Shown in pieces: positions 21,053-30,972 of a DNA stretch of 64,000 bases. Origin of the DNA: Haematobia irritans (taxonomy: Eukaryota > Arthropoda > Insecta > Diptera > Muscidae). The notes under the pieces were generated by a model. The model had not been told where the DNA came from, searched no databases, and was given only the letters and a program-made list of their open reading frames with translations. Every line of letters begins with the position of its first letter. Position 1 is the stretch's first letter. The translations under genes were made by a program, and so were the position numbers. The stretch is taken from assembly GCF_050003625.1 (NCBI RefSeq), contig NC_134398.1:58117641-58181640 (forward strand), given 5' to 3'.

Positions 21053-21139
21053 TGATCAATTTTTAATTCGGTTTACGTCGTTTCAATTAACAGCCGTAAA
21101 ATTCCGGAACCAATCACGATGTAAATCGAGGGATTACTG
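21053..21139. mobile_element. pogo/Tigger-like MITE, right end only
   Basis: CAATTTTTAATTCGGTTTAC to the terminal CGAGGGATTACTG, matching the right 87 bp of the full copy at 48,714-49,123. The TA after the end leads directly into a DINE A tail. Confidence 0.7.
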
Positions 21140-21140
21140 T

Positions 21141-21222
21141 ACTTTATGGGGTCTAAGAGCAATATTTCGTTGTGTTACAAACGGAATGACAAAGTAAATC
21201 CTATGGTGGAGAGTATAAAAAA
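21141..21222 (+). repeat. DINE A tail fragment
   Basis: ACTTTATGGGGTCTAAGAGC to CCTATGGTGGAGAGTATAA, the standard A tail. The rest of the element is missing to the left of the pogo-like MITE. Confidence 0.7.
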
Positions 21223-21249
21223 GAAGATGTTCGAAAATGCTTAAGAGAC

Positions 21250-21292
21250 CATGTTGCAATATATCTACAATATGTAGATATATTGCAACATG
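21250..21292. repeat. Perfect 20-bp inverted repeat with 3-nt loop
   Basis: CATGTTGCAATATATCTACA, then ATA, then the exact reverse complement. No terminal-repeat or target-duplication context was recognised. It is too short for a MITE of the families seen here. Confidence 0.9.
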
Positions 21293-21804
21293 TACTCGAT
21301 GAAATAACTACGTTTTACGTGTTATAAGTTTTTACGTAAAATGTATGTTACATCGATATTTAAATATGTATTTTTTTTTTAGTAAAACATGTTAGAATTT
21401 CAGTAGTAAATATTTGATGGATTTCATGCTCTTAAGTTATTTTTCTTGTTTTCTAACGATATTTATCTTACAGTTTATATGTCTCAGGTTTGCCTTCCCT
21501 CATACCCCAAAACGAAACCAATTAAAGTTGTTAATTAAAAACACTTTAGCAAAGTTTCCATTTTACCGAACAAGAGGCAGAAGATAGTGGCAAGGGATAA
21601 AGAGAAAAAGAAAAACAGTGTTGATAGTTCAAACAAACTCGTAAATGAAAGCGAAAGAAAGTTTATACTTTTTCTGTCAGTTTGGGATTTTTGACACCGC
21701 AATGGGAAAAATATACAAATACACAAATAAATAATATGTGGGTGTGTATAGCAATCTACCCGCTTGTACGGCAAATAGAAATTATTGTCACTTTTATGCA
21801 AATA
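21293..21804. other. No recognisable gene
   Basis: AT-rich DNA. The minus-strand ORF at 21,535-21,822 is low-complexity and shows no domain. Confidence 0.45.
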
Positions 21805-21975
21805 CCCAGCAAAAACTCTCATTACCCGGTAAGCTTGTAGGTAAGTAAGAAGTATTTATTATTATCATTAAAGTTAGACATTATAAATCATCGCAATGTA
21901 ATGCAATGTGTAATGACAGCTTTACACCTGGTAATGCAAATTGTAATGAGATGTGGTTACCTAGTTTTCGCTGGG
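21805..21975. mobile_element. CCCAGCAAAAACT MITE, 171 bp
   Basis: The ends CCCAGCAAAAACT and AGTTTTCGCTGGG form an imperfect terminal inverted repeat with TA on both sides (21,803-21,804 and 21,976-21,977). The interior has repeated TTACC/GGTAA and ATTGTAATG words. Confidence 0.8.
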
Positions 21976-22447
21976 TATTTTCCGGGGTAGGTGCTTATAT
22001 TAAGATATAATTGTATACTAAATGGCTCATCTACAATATCGTACTGAGCCCTGATTCCCTTTGAGGAAGATAACTCAAAATAAAAATTGAGTTAAATGTC
22101 ACATCTTTAAGACATAAATCATATCACCAAAATCCTATACTTTTATACAAAACAAATATTTTTACAACGAACAGATTGCAAATAAATTTCGGTTGCCTCA
22201 AATTTTCCTTAGGAGGAAAGATTTAATTTTTTAAAACTAAATAAAAATTCATTCAAAATATTAGTCAAATAGACTTAAAACTAATTCTTAATCAAATAGC
22301 ATATATTTTCTATTATGTATCGCTCAAATTCTGTAAGGCTAGGGATACGATGATGTGTTGAGGTATTTTATTTTCCCATTTGTCTCGAAATTGCTTGCAA
22401 TTCCTACAAATTTGAAGGATTTCTTTGGTTTTGGAGATTTTTAACCA
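21976..22447. other. No recognisable feature
   Basis: AT-rich, without a supported ORF or repeat. Confidence 0.45.
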
Positions 22448-23524
22448 CACTGAAAAAAATATTGGCGTGAGGTCAAAGATTTCATGTCTTTAAAATACGA
22501 ATACAAATTTTGCTTAGCATAGAAGACGCATTTCTCTAAAATAAAGTTATTTTCCTTGTCCAAAAGTCGATAAACTTTTCCATGAAGTCGTATTGTCCTT
22601 ATAATTAAGTGATTTGTCTTAAAAATGGGTATCTTAACATGAAAGAAAAAAATTATAGGCTAAGGTCAACTTGACTTTAATAATTCAGAAAAATTCTTTA
22701 AATTTAATGAAATTGTCTTTAAATTTGTTGTCTTTGTGCATCTTGACTACAAAGCAAAAAATCGTTCAAATATAGGACATGTTTTTCAAAACTTTATTTT
22801 AAAGAAGTTTTTTACTTCAAACAAAGCATAATTTCTACTAGAAGTCGAGTCCTAATTTGGAAAATAAAGTTGCCGTTAACTCATTTTTAAAGGACTTTGA
22901 TAGCATATGAAGAAAAAAGCTGAGAAAGCGAAAAATTAAAATCTGCTTCCTAGAAGCAAGTACACAAAACCTAAATTTAAAAGAGAATTGTGTCTTAAAA
23001 GTATCCTTACTTGTATTCTCCGCTTCTTTGGCTCGAAATCAATACCAAATTTTTTAAAGTAAAGACAAAAATATCTAATTATACAATTATTTTTCGAGCT
23101 TTATGGACAGATATAGATTAAGAAACATGGTTCCTTTGAAAAGCCATTGAAAAGAAAACGCCAGATACAAATCTATACACGCCTGGACTGTACATGTTTC
23201 GGTTTTCTCCATAAGGAGTTAGCATAAAGGGCCCAAAATTGAGTTATATCTCCCAGCCAGATCTATACTAAAAGGCTGTGGAAAGGTTCATTCGCCCGAA
23301 CCGAAACATGTACAGTCCAGGCGTGTATAGATTTGTATCTGGCGTTTTCTTTTCAATGGCTCTATTAACCATGTTCCTTAATCTATATCTGTCCATAAAG
23401 CTCGAAAAATAATTGTATAATTAGATATAATGCATTTGGACGTCAATTGCCTGTTTCGGTATCAGGCTAACATGAAATATAGTAAAGACAAAAACTTTGG
23501 AACCGAGTATGCTTTTTTTCAGTG
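22448..23524. mobile_element. CACTGAAA-family MITE, copy 2, with foldback inserted
   Basis: Starts CACTGAAAAAAATATTGG and ends GTATGCTTTTTTTCAGTG. Without the foldback insertion at 23,071-23,480 it is about 654 bp, matching the 646-bp copy 1. It contains the family words CAAAGCAAAAAATCG and GCTTCTTTGGCTCG. It is in reverse orientation relative to copy 1. Confidence 0.75.
23071..23480. mobile_element. Long foldback (hairpin) element with 13-bp flanking repeat
   Basis: Arms 23,071-23,204 and 23,299-23,428 are reverse complements over about 130 bp, with only one short mismatched patch (around TTCCTTTGAAAA versus TTAATAG). They are separated by a 94-nt loop. The insertion is flanked by AGTAAAGACAAAA at 23,058-23,070 and 23,481-23,493, and the host MITE is continuous without it. 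There is no ORF. A transcript would form a long hairpin RNA. Confidence 0.85.
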
Positions 23525-23755
23525 CAATTTTTTTTTCTATATATTTACAAATTTGAAATTGAAATCTAGATAAAAAAACTCTAAATCCCTACTCAGTGGG
23601 CAAAACGTATTACAAAATGGTTATAAAAATAACTAAGAAACAAATAAGAGTTAATTCAAAGATACAGCAATCCCTCGAGTTACGTCGCCTCGGTTTACGT
23701 TGTTTCGATTTACGTCGTCACTTTGTTTGCCAACTTTATTAGAAACGCCTTCCAT

Positions 23756-25104
23756 AAGTTGGCTGATAAGTCCCCGGTCTAACACATAGATGGCGTCGCT
23801 AGTATTTAACGCATATTATTTTTATATAGTACCAACCTTCAAATGATTCATGTCAATTTGACGTCTGTAAGTCAATTAGTTTGTGAGATAGAGCGTCTTT
23901 TTTGAAGCAACTTTTGTTATTGTGAAAAAATGGAAAAAAAAGGAATTTCGTGTTTTGATAAAATACTGTTTTCTGAAGGGAAAAAATACGGTGGAAGCAA
24001 AAACTTGGCTTGATAATGAGTTTCCGGACTCTGCCCCAGCGAAATCAACAATAATTGATTGGTATGCAAAATTCAAGCGTGGTGAAATGAGCACGGAGGA
24101 CGGTGAACCCAGTGGACCCCCGAAAGAGGTGGTTACCGACGAAAACATCCAAAAAAATCCACAAAATGATTTTGAATGACCGTAAACTGAAGTAGATCGT
24201 GATAGCAGAGGTCTTAAAGATATCAAAGGAACGTGTTGGTCATATCATTCATCAATATTTGGATATGCGAAAGCTCTGTGCAAAATGGGTGCCGCGCGAG
24301 CTCACATTTGACCAAAAACAACAACGTGTTGATGATTCTGAGTTATATCTTTCATCAATATTTGGATATGCGGAAGCTCTGTGCAAAATGGGTGCCGCGC
24401 GAGCTCACATTTGACCAAAAACAACAACGTGTTGATGATTCTGAGCGGTGTTTGCAGCTGTTAACTCGTAATACATCCGAGTTTTTCCGTCGATATGTGA
24501 CAATGGATGAAACATGGCTCCATCACTATACTCCTGAGTCCAATCGACAGTCGGCTGAGTAGACAGCGACCGGTGAACCGTCTCCGAAGCGTGGAAAGAC
24601 TCAAAAGTCCGCTGGCAAAGTAATGGCCTCTGTTTTTTGGGATGCGCATGGAATAATTTTTATCGATTATCTTAAGAATGGAAAAACCATCAACAGTGAC
24701 TATTATATGGCGTTATTGGAGCGTTTGAAGGTCGAAATCGTGGCAAAACGGCCCCATATGAAGAAGAAAAAGTGTTGTTCCACCAAGACAACGCTCCGTG
24801 CCACAAGTTATTGAGAACGATGGCAAAAATTCATGAATTGGTCTTCGAATTGCTTCCCCACCCACCGTACTCTACAGATCTGGCACCCAGCGACTTTTTC
24901 TTGTTCTCAGACTTCAAAAGGATGCTCGCAGGGAAAAAATTTGGCTGCAATGAAGAGATGATCGCCGAAACTGAGGCCTATTTTGAGGCAAAACCGAAGG
25001 AGTACTACCAATATGGTATAAACAAATTGGAAGGTCGTTATGAATAATAAAAACGAAAAATTGTGTTTTTCTTTGTTAGACCGGAGACTTATCAGCCAAC
25101 CTGT
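23756..25104 (+). mobile_element. Himar1-like mariner, copy 1, degraded
   Basis: The right end GGAGACTTATCAGCCAACCTGT and the left end AGTTGGCTGATAAGTCCCCG match the Himar1 terminal repeat type; the first bases of the left end are eroded. TA follows on the right (25,105-25,106). It is nested in the pogo-like MITE. The transposase is heavily damaged (next entry). Confidence 0.88.
23930..25047 (+). pseudogene. Himar1-like mariner transposase, pseudogene 1
   Basis: Irritans-subfamily DD34D transposase by close match of blocks such as KSTIIDWYAKFKRGEMSTED, MDETWLHHYTPES and APSDFFLF. Lesions read directly: an extra A in the oligo-A run after the ATG at 23,930 shifts the frame; an extra C follows GAAAACATC near 24,149; AAGTAG is a nonsense codon near 24,194; a 103-bp tandem duplication spans 24,240-24,342 and 24,343-24,445; GAGTAG at about 24,560 replaces a Trp codon; one A is missing in the lysine run near 24,769; and a 33-bp in-frame deletion lies close to the C-terminus. 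Copy 2 at 61,984 lacks the duplication, the second stop and the C-terminal deletion, so these are private to this copy. Confidence 0.9.
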
Positions 25105-25519
25105 TAAAAACGATGAACATTTATTTCTGAAATTCTTACCGAAAATTCGTCAAACGTTGATTGATATTGCATATATAACGCAATTGTCGAAGGGGCGATG
25201 TTTTTTTTATATGTATACAACGTAACGGATTTAGGAACATAATTATTAAACCCTGATATTTTTGAATAAAGAAGACTGAATTATCTTTATTTTTGAAGTT
25301 TTTTTGTTATGTACGCGCACATTTATACAAAATGAAATGGGCTTAGGAGTAATTATGAGCAATTTTTAATTCGGTTTACGTCGATCCGATTAACGTCGTC
25401 AAATTCCGGAACCAATCACGACGTAAACCGAGGGATTACTGTATTTACAGAAAGAAGAAGATAGAAACCCCAAATTGATATCTTGATAGAGCCATTGCCA
25501 CTTTCTATTTATTGAAACA

Positions 25520-25938
25520 AATTATAAACCGGGTTATTAATGTCATAACTCCTTATTTTCGGTGCTTGAGTACCACCTTGTTATCACTGTCTAGAACTTT
25601 GCCAACTTCAAAAAAGTGCAACAACCATATCGGACCTCTAAGTCTATCTGATTCGCGAATACTCAATTAGTCGTCTCTTGTGATTTCACAAACCAACACC
25701 ATCCCATTCGGATAAGAAGTGCCCTGCTCTAGGTGGTTTCTCTGACCATGAAGTCATCAATTCTGATCATTCCGCTGGCCCTACAGACCTTTCTATTGGA
25801 GGTATTTATATATTCTCCAATCACTGTTCTGCCCCTCAGTCCCGGTGTACCAAGATCTTCCTCTCGAATATTCTTATTCTCTCCATCTGATGGGAGGAGA
25901 GCGTATACCAAATGGGAAATGTGTATGACATGATAGGT
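25520..25938 (-). pseudogene. Jockey-like RT pseudogene, C-terminal part
   Basis: Minus-strand residues RPIMSYTFPIWYT followed by HQMERIRIFERKIL are the post-RT region of a Jockey-like ORF2. Further on are RTVIGEYINTSNRKV and IRIDDFMVRETT. It continues, across the LOA-like and hAT insertions, from the RT core at 33,100-33,870. A stop codon follows the ERKILVHRD block, so it is dead. Confidence 0.75.
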
Positions 25939-25960
25939 TAGGTTAGGTTAGGTTAGGTTA
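25936..25960 (-). repeat. Five TTAGG-type pentamers at the 3' end of the LOA-like retrotransposon
   Basis: Plus strand GGTTA repeated five times; the element's sense strand ends in TAACC repeats. This pentamer is the ancestral arthropod telomere repeat. Here it acts as the short 3' tandem tail seen on several non-LTR clades. Confidence 0.9.
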
Positions 25961-28340
25961 AAGTGGCAGCCCGATTAAATTTCAGGCTCACTTAGACTAT
26001 TCAGTCCATTGTGATACCACATTTAACTAAAAGTACCTATTACATATGGGCACTTCTAGTCTTAACCACTGAACCTTCTCTATTATTTACTTTTGTGGAA
26101 CCAACCAGATTGCTCCAAAAACATTAACAAACTGCTTAAGTTAACGTTTTCCAGGTCAGCCAGTAATCTAAAGCTATATGCTCCTAAAATTCGCTTACAC
26201 CTTACACAAAAAGCAGGACACTCACACAAGAGGTGTTTAATTGATTCCTTTTCCTCCACGTCATGACAGCTTATACAATAGTCATTATACTTCGCACCTA
26301 TAGTTTTTGCAAATTCGCCTATCAGGCAGCGACCCGTTATAGAAGATATTAGGAGTGCTATCTGACGCCTTGAGAACACTAGCATATCTAGTGTGCGGTT
26401 TAAGTTTAAATGGGGCCATATTTGCTTGGTGTCGTTACAACCCTTGCAATTTTCCCATCGAATAGTGGCCATCATAACAGCCTTCTCACGCAGTAAGAGC
26501 TTACAGGTGGCCAGAGGCATACCAACAGATTCTAGTTCCCCTGGAATATGTAAGGTAGTTCCTAGCCTTGCTAACACATCTGCTTCACAGTTCCCCGGTA
26601 TGTTCCTATGACCAGACACCCATATTAGGTGAATATTGTACTGCTCAGCCATCTCGTTGAGAGATTTGCGGCAGCCTATGGCCGTTTTTGAGTTAAGGAA
26701 CACAGAGTCCAAGGATTTTATTGCAGGTTGACTGTCTGAGTATATATTAATGCCAATATTTGTTGGAACATTACTTCTCAGCCAATTCACCACCTCTCTT
26801 ATTGCCAATATTTCAGCCTGAAAAACACTACAGTGATTAGGTAATCTTTTCGCTATTCGAATTTCCAGATCTTTAGAATATACTCCGAACCCCACTTGTC
26901 CATTCAATTTGGAGCCATCAGTATAGAAATCTATATATCTTTTATTCCCCGGGGTCTGTGTACACCACGCCTCACTGTTGGGAATTAGAGTTTCAAACTT
27001 TTTGTCGAAAAGTGGTTTTGCCAGGGTGTAATCCACTACGTTAGGCACATCTGGCATTACTTTGAGGACCGAACTATGACCGTACATTTTTTCCGACCAC
27101 AGCGATAGCTCGCGCAACCGCACAGCCGTTGTTGCAGCTGACTGTTTGGCCAAAATGTCTAAAGGCAATAGATGTAGCATGACATTAAGGGAGTCTTGTC
27201 CTGTCTTACTAAATGCGCCTGAGATACATAAGCTCGCCATACGCTGAACTTTATCTAAACAAGTCGGTTTCTGAAGTGTCGGCCACCAGACTACAACACC
27301 ATATAGCATTATAGGTCTAACCACTGCCGTGTATAGCCAATGCACAATTTTTGGTCTTAGTCCCCACTTTTTCCCTATTGCCTTTTTGCACGAGTACAAA
27401 GCTACCGTGGCTTTTCTCGCCCTCTCTTCAATATTAAGCCTAAAATTCAGCTTCCTGTCCAAAATAACGCCAAGGTATTTTGCACACTCACCAAAGGGAA
27501 TCTCAATACCCCCTATGTATGCCACTACTTCCAAAGAAGAGGTGATAGAACTCCTCCTTAGGGAGTGCCTCTGTTCACATACCTTTGTATGTTTGCTTGC
27601 CCTAGTGTGGCTGAAATACGTCTCTTCATTAGAAGTTTGTCTAACAGCCTAAGTATACCTGGATCAACATTCAGAGTTTTCAGTCCATTTAATATCGAGC
27701 TCGGATGGACATTATTGAACGCCCCTTCGATGTCTAGAAACGCCACGATTGTGTATTCTTTGACAGATAGTGAGCTTTCAATAAAGCTGACCAGTTCATG
27801 CAATGCGGTCTCAGTAGACCTGCCCTTCGAGTATGCATGCTGTCGTTTCGAGAGCAAACCTGAATCCACGCTAGTTCTAAGATACATGTCTATCATCCTC
27901 TCCAGGGTCTTAAGTAGGAATGAGGATAAGCTGATTGGTCGGAAATCCTTCGCACTCGAGTGAGAGGCTTTTCCTGCTTTAGGTATGAAGACGACTTTTG
28001 TTTCCCTCCACTTTTCTGGAATATATGCTAAGTTTACACATTGTTTATATATCACCGTCAACCAGGGGATAATTCTTTCAGCCACTGCCTGTAACTCCGC
28101 CGGAGTAATACCATCAGGTCCGGGGGATTTGAATGGTCCAAAGCTATTTAAAGCCCATTTTATTCTAGATTCTGACACAATTTCCTCGATAGGAAATGAT
28201 CGCTGAGCCTCTGTTACACCGCCGGAACATGGTTCAACCGTCTGATTTCCAGGGAAGTGTGTGTCCAAAAGTACCTCCAACGTCTTCTCACTGGACGTTG
28301 TCCAATTTCCCTCCGGTGTTTTAATGAAACCTGGAGCGGT

Positions 28341-28393
28341 GTTAGTGGATGCTAGTACCTTCCGTAGGCTGGAAGGTACTAGCATCCACTAAC
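28341..28393. repeat. 23-bp perfect inverted repeat within ORF2
   Basis: Arms 28,341-28,363 and 28,371-28,393 around the 7-nt loop GTAGGCT. The right-hand arm replaces part of the linker between endonuclease and RT and introduces a stop. This looks like a template-switch scar, not part of the normal element. Confidence 0.9.
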
Positions 28394-29050
28394 AATGTCC
28401 CAATCCTCCGGAGCTCTTGTGGACTTTGCTTTGTTAAAGAGCTTCCTGCAGGATTTCCTCATATTACTTAACTCCGTAGTCCACCATGGCGGCCGATTTT
28501 TCCCCCTTGGCTTTCCTCTAGGGCAAGCAGCTTTCAGTGAAATTTTTAAGGCCTTAGTAATCCGCTCCACTGCGTGTTCGATATCTTGCACAGTGCTCAT
28601 ATTTGTCTCCGGCATTTCCGGTATCATCAAATTGAACGATTCCCTATACCTATTCCAATCAGCTTTCCTAACATTTGGCGGAAATATGGTCTTTGAAGTA
28701 CGAACAGTCAATCTGAAACTGATGTAGCGATGATCTGAGAAGCTATGTTCCCTCAAAACTTGCCACTCAGATATCTTATCATTCAGTTCCGGAGAGGTCA
28801 ACGTTACGTCCAAAACCTCTTGTCTGTTCCTGGTGACGAAGGTTGGTGCATCTCCCTTATTGCAAACTATCAGGTTAGTACGCAAAATAAACTCTATTAG
28901 CGACTCTCCCCTTGCATTAGTATCACTACTTCCCCAAATACTATGATGTGCATTTGCATCGCATCCCATAATGAGTTTTGTCTTTGTTTTTAGTGACTCC
29001 TCAACTAAGGTCTTAACGGCACAGGGTGGCATCTCCCTATCATGTCCCAT

Positions 29051-29471
29051 CAGAGAGAATAAAAACACAAGAGGACGAAAAATTCTCTTCTACAAAAACA
29101 ACAAATGTCAACAGTATAGATGTCGCACAATGCCTGCAGCGTTGGTATTACCGACGTTGCGGCCGAAGCGCTGTTTTGATAAATTGTTTTTAAAGGCATA
29201 ATTTCAAATTGTCTGCCAAAAAGTTTAATAGAATGAAAAGATTTATATAAAAGAACATTTGTTATTACAAAGTAGGTTCTAAATCCCATTTTCCTTACGT
29301 TTCGTAAAGCTGGCAGAGAACTGAACTGGGTGACGCCGACGCAAACTGTATGATATTTGAGAGAAGCGCCGACAAAAACTTCATGATATTAGAGAAATTT
29401 TCCTCATGACTGCCACCTATTGACGCAGTTTCGCTTCACAGTTTCGTCCTCTTGTATTTTAATTCTCTCTG
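29051..29471. mobile_element. hAT-type MITE in the endonuclease domain
   Basis: Ends CAGAGAGAATAAAAACACAA and, inverted, TTGTATTTTAATTCTCTCTG, with an inner AAGAGGACGAAA/TTTCGTCCTCTT match. Flanked by the 7-bp direct repeat GTCCCAT (29,044-29,050 and 29,472-29,478). CAGAG termini resemble hobo/Hermes-type hAT ends. Excision in silico restores the endonuclease reading frame. The length is 421 bp with no ORF. Confidence 0.85.
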
Positions 29472-29808
29472 GTCCCATGTAGACCGAAGATACACAATAT
29501 TTGCATGTGGATATCTCTAGACTGGCTACGACAGTGTCTGCATTGCTGAATGAAGGAAGCAGAAACAAGTTTAGTTCGTTTTTAGCAATTATACATGCTC
29601 GATTTATATCGTTACCGGTATTATGCAAAAGTTTGAAACCCGGAGTGCTTAATTCACAGATCTTGTTCTTATATATGTATGGTTCTTGAATAAGAACTAT
29701 ATCTATGTCTCCTTTCATCAGGAGAACTTTTAAGGCAGCACAAGCGGCCTTACAATGGTGAAGATTTATCTGGAGGAACCGTAGAACCATCCAAATTTTC
29801 AACCACCG

Positions 29809-30972
29809 TCACATCAGCCGCTTCAATTGAGTCATCAAGGCTTCCACTTCACAGATCTCGGTGACTCTCGCAACAATCCGTGGTTCAGCTTTGGTGAGGC
29901 TTGAGCCTATAGAAACTTCCCGCATATGATTTTCGCCATAGTCTGCAGGTTTTATGTCTCCTTCGGCTTCGCTAGGAGATTTTTTCACTGCTGACTCTAC
30001 CGGAGGCTTGTCCGTTTCGGTATCCTTTGGCTGATCGCTTTTGTATACCTTCATATGGATATCATGAAAGCCATAACTTACGCGTCCTTGGGTCTGGGCT
30101 AGATGTGGCAGCGACTCTATGTTTAATATAAACACCGCATGTCGTCTTGGTCCATCCACCTCATCCAAACGACCAACCTTCCAATCGGCGGTTGGAAGAT
30201 CTGGGTTACATTCTTTTAGTCTCTCTAGTATGGACTCAGGATCAGGAGGGTTTGCCGGTATCCATGCATGTGCTCTAGGTTTAGCCGGTATGTCTTTTTT
30301 ATCGACTAACTCCAAAGCGGCTCCTTCCCAAACTTCACCAATTAGCATCAATGCAGCTTTAAAGCAATCCATAGACCTCTGGTCTGCAAAAGCTATTAAC
30401 TTATATCGTCCTTGATACCATCCAGCATCTTGCCGTCGAGGACTTGGTCCGGGAAACTTTTTTCGCACCTCTGAGTAGACACCAGACATCGCGTTCTCAA
30501 TTTCTCCCCATTTTTGCCTTGGAATCATACCGTCCAATGCTCCTTTATTAATAATAGCCATCACAAGGCTGTCTTTTGCAACTGAGGCAAACGATCTTTG
30601 ATCCCGTTTAGAGGATGGCAGCTCATCCGGTGATCGTTCCCTTTTTCCAGCTTCAAGAATTCCTTGAGCCCATTTTAAGGAATCGCTTTGCTTAGCCGAC
30701 AACGTGCTTGGGTCGACTGATCCTAATTTCTTTAGGATAAACAAAGCATTTCTTCGTTCCTTGAATCTCTTTCGAGAGGGATTGCCTCCTTTTGATGTCG
30801 TCACCTTAGAAAAGGTTCGACTTGCCAAAGTGTCATCGCCAGTCGACCCGTCTACAGGTCGACTAATTGGGCCTGACTCTTGGTCGCTGCCCAAATTTAT
30901 AACTTCAGTCGTTACCCGTCCACTGGGCCCTGAAGTTAGCAACCCAGTGGATGACTTTGAATTTCGCTGCAT
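29809..30972 (-). CDS. ORF1 protein of LOA-like retrotransposon (387 aa, intact frame)
   Basis: Likely the RNA-binding Gag-like partner of ORF2. The first about 90 residues are Ser/Thr/Arg-rich and probably disordered (TGLLTSGPSG..., ATG at 30,972). The central region (about 110-290) contains RQKWGEIENAMSG, YQGRYKLIAFADQRSMDCFK and HAWIPANPPDPESILERLKE, then VGRLDEVDGPRRHAVFILNI. This resembles the DUF4780-type domain found in insect non-LTR ORF1 proteins. No CCHC zinc knuckle is visible. The tail is acidic and lysine-rich. The frame is uninterrupted although ORF2 is dead, so this ORF has escaped damage so far. Its stop lies 18 nt before the first good ATG of ORF2 (29,790), a spacing that would suit termination-reinitiation. 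Confidence 0.8.
   Translation of the reverse strand: MQRNSKSSTGLLTSGPSGRVTTEVINLGSDQESGPISRPVDGSTGDDTLASRTFSKVTTSKGGNPSRKRFKERRNALFILKKLGSVDPSTLSAKQSDSLKWAQGILEAGKRERSPDELPSSKRDQRSFASVAKDSLVMAIINKGALDGMIPRQKWGEIENAMSGVYSEVRKKFPGPSPRRQDAGWYQGRYKLIAFADQRSMDCFKAALMLIGEVWEGAALELVDKKDIPAKPRAHAWIPANPPDPESILERLKECNPDLPTADWKVGRLDEVDGPRRHAVFILNIESLPHLAQTQGRVSYGFHDIHMKVYKSDQPKDTETDKPPVESAVKKSPSEAEGDIKPADYGENHMREVSIGSSLTKAEPRIVARVTEICEVEALMTQLKRLM

Larger units (their letters stand above)
23665..25441. mobile_element. pogo/Tigger-like MITE, split by a Himar-like mariner
   Basis: The ends CAGCAATCCCTCGAGTTACG and CGACGTAAACCGAGGGATTACTG are flanked by TA (23,663-23,664 and 25,442-25,443). Without the mariner at 23,756-25,104 it would be about 430 bp, close to the intact 410-bp copy at 48,714-49,123. 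CAG(T)-starting termini with TA targets fit the pogo/Tigger branch. It encodes nothing itself. Confidence 0.8.
26083..29790 (-). pseudogene. ORF2 of LOA-like retrotransposon: endonuclease, RT, RNase H, broken
   Basis: Would nick target DNA and reverse transcribe the element RNA. The apurinic-type endonuclease starts LQINLHHCKAACAAL and includes IQEPY and, after the hAT MITE, MGCDANAHHSIWGSS and SDHRYISF. The RT shows KDFRPISLSSFLLKTLERM, FLDIEGAFNNV and NRGTP. RNase H shows FYTDGSK, FQAEILAIRE, YSDSQPAI and WVSGHRNIPGNCEAD, followed by a CISCHDVEEKES..HLLCECP zinc-knuckle-like end. Lesions: hAT MITE at 29,051-29,471; a 23-bp foldback with lost sequence at 28,341-28,393; a stop directly after NRGTP; and a deletion that removes the YxDD catalytic motif, so VVAY runs straight into IGGIEIPF near 27,515. 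It cannot make an active RT. Confidence 0.88.

Noticed and set aside
25936..25960. Telomere or internal telomeric sequence
   Set aside because: Only five pentamers, exactly at the 3' end of a retrotransposon with a target duplication, in a dipteran; it is an element tail.
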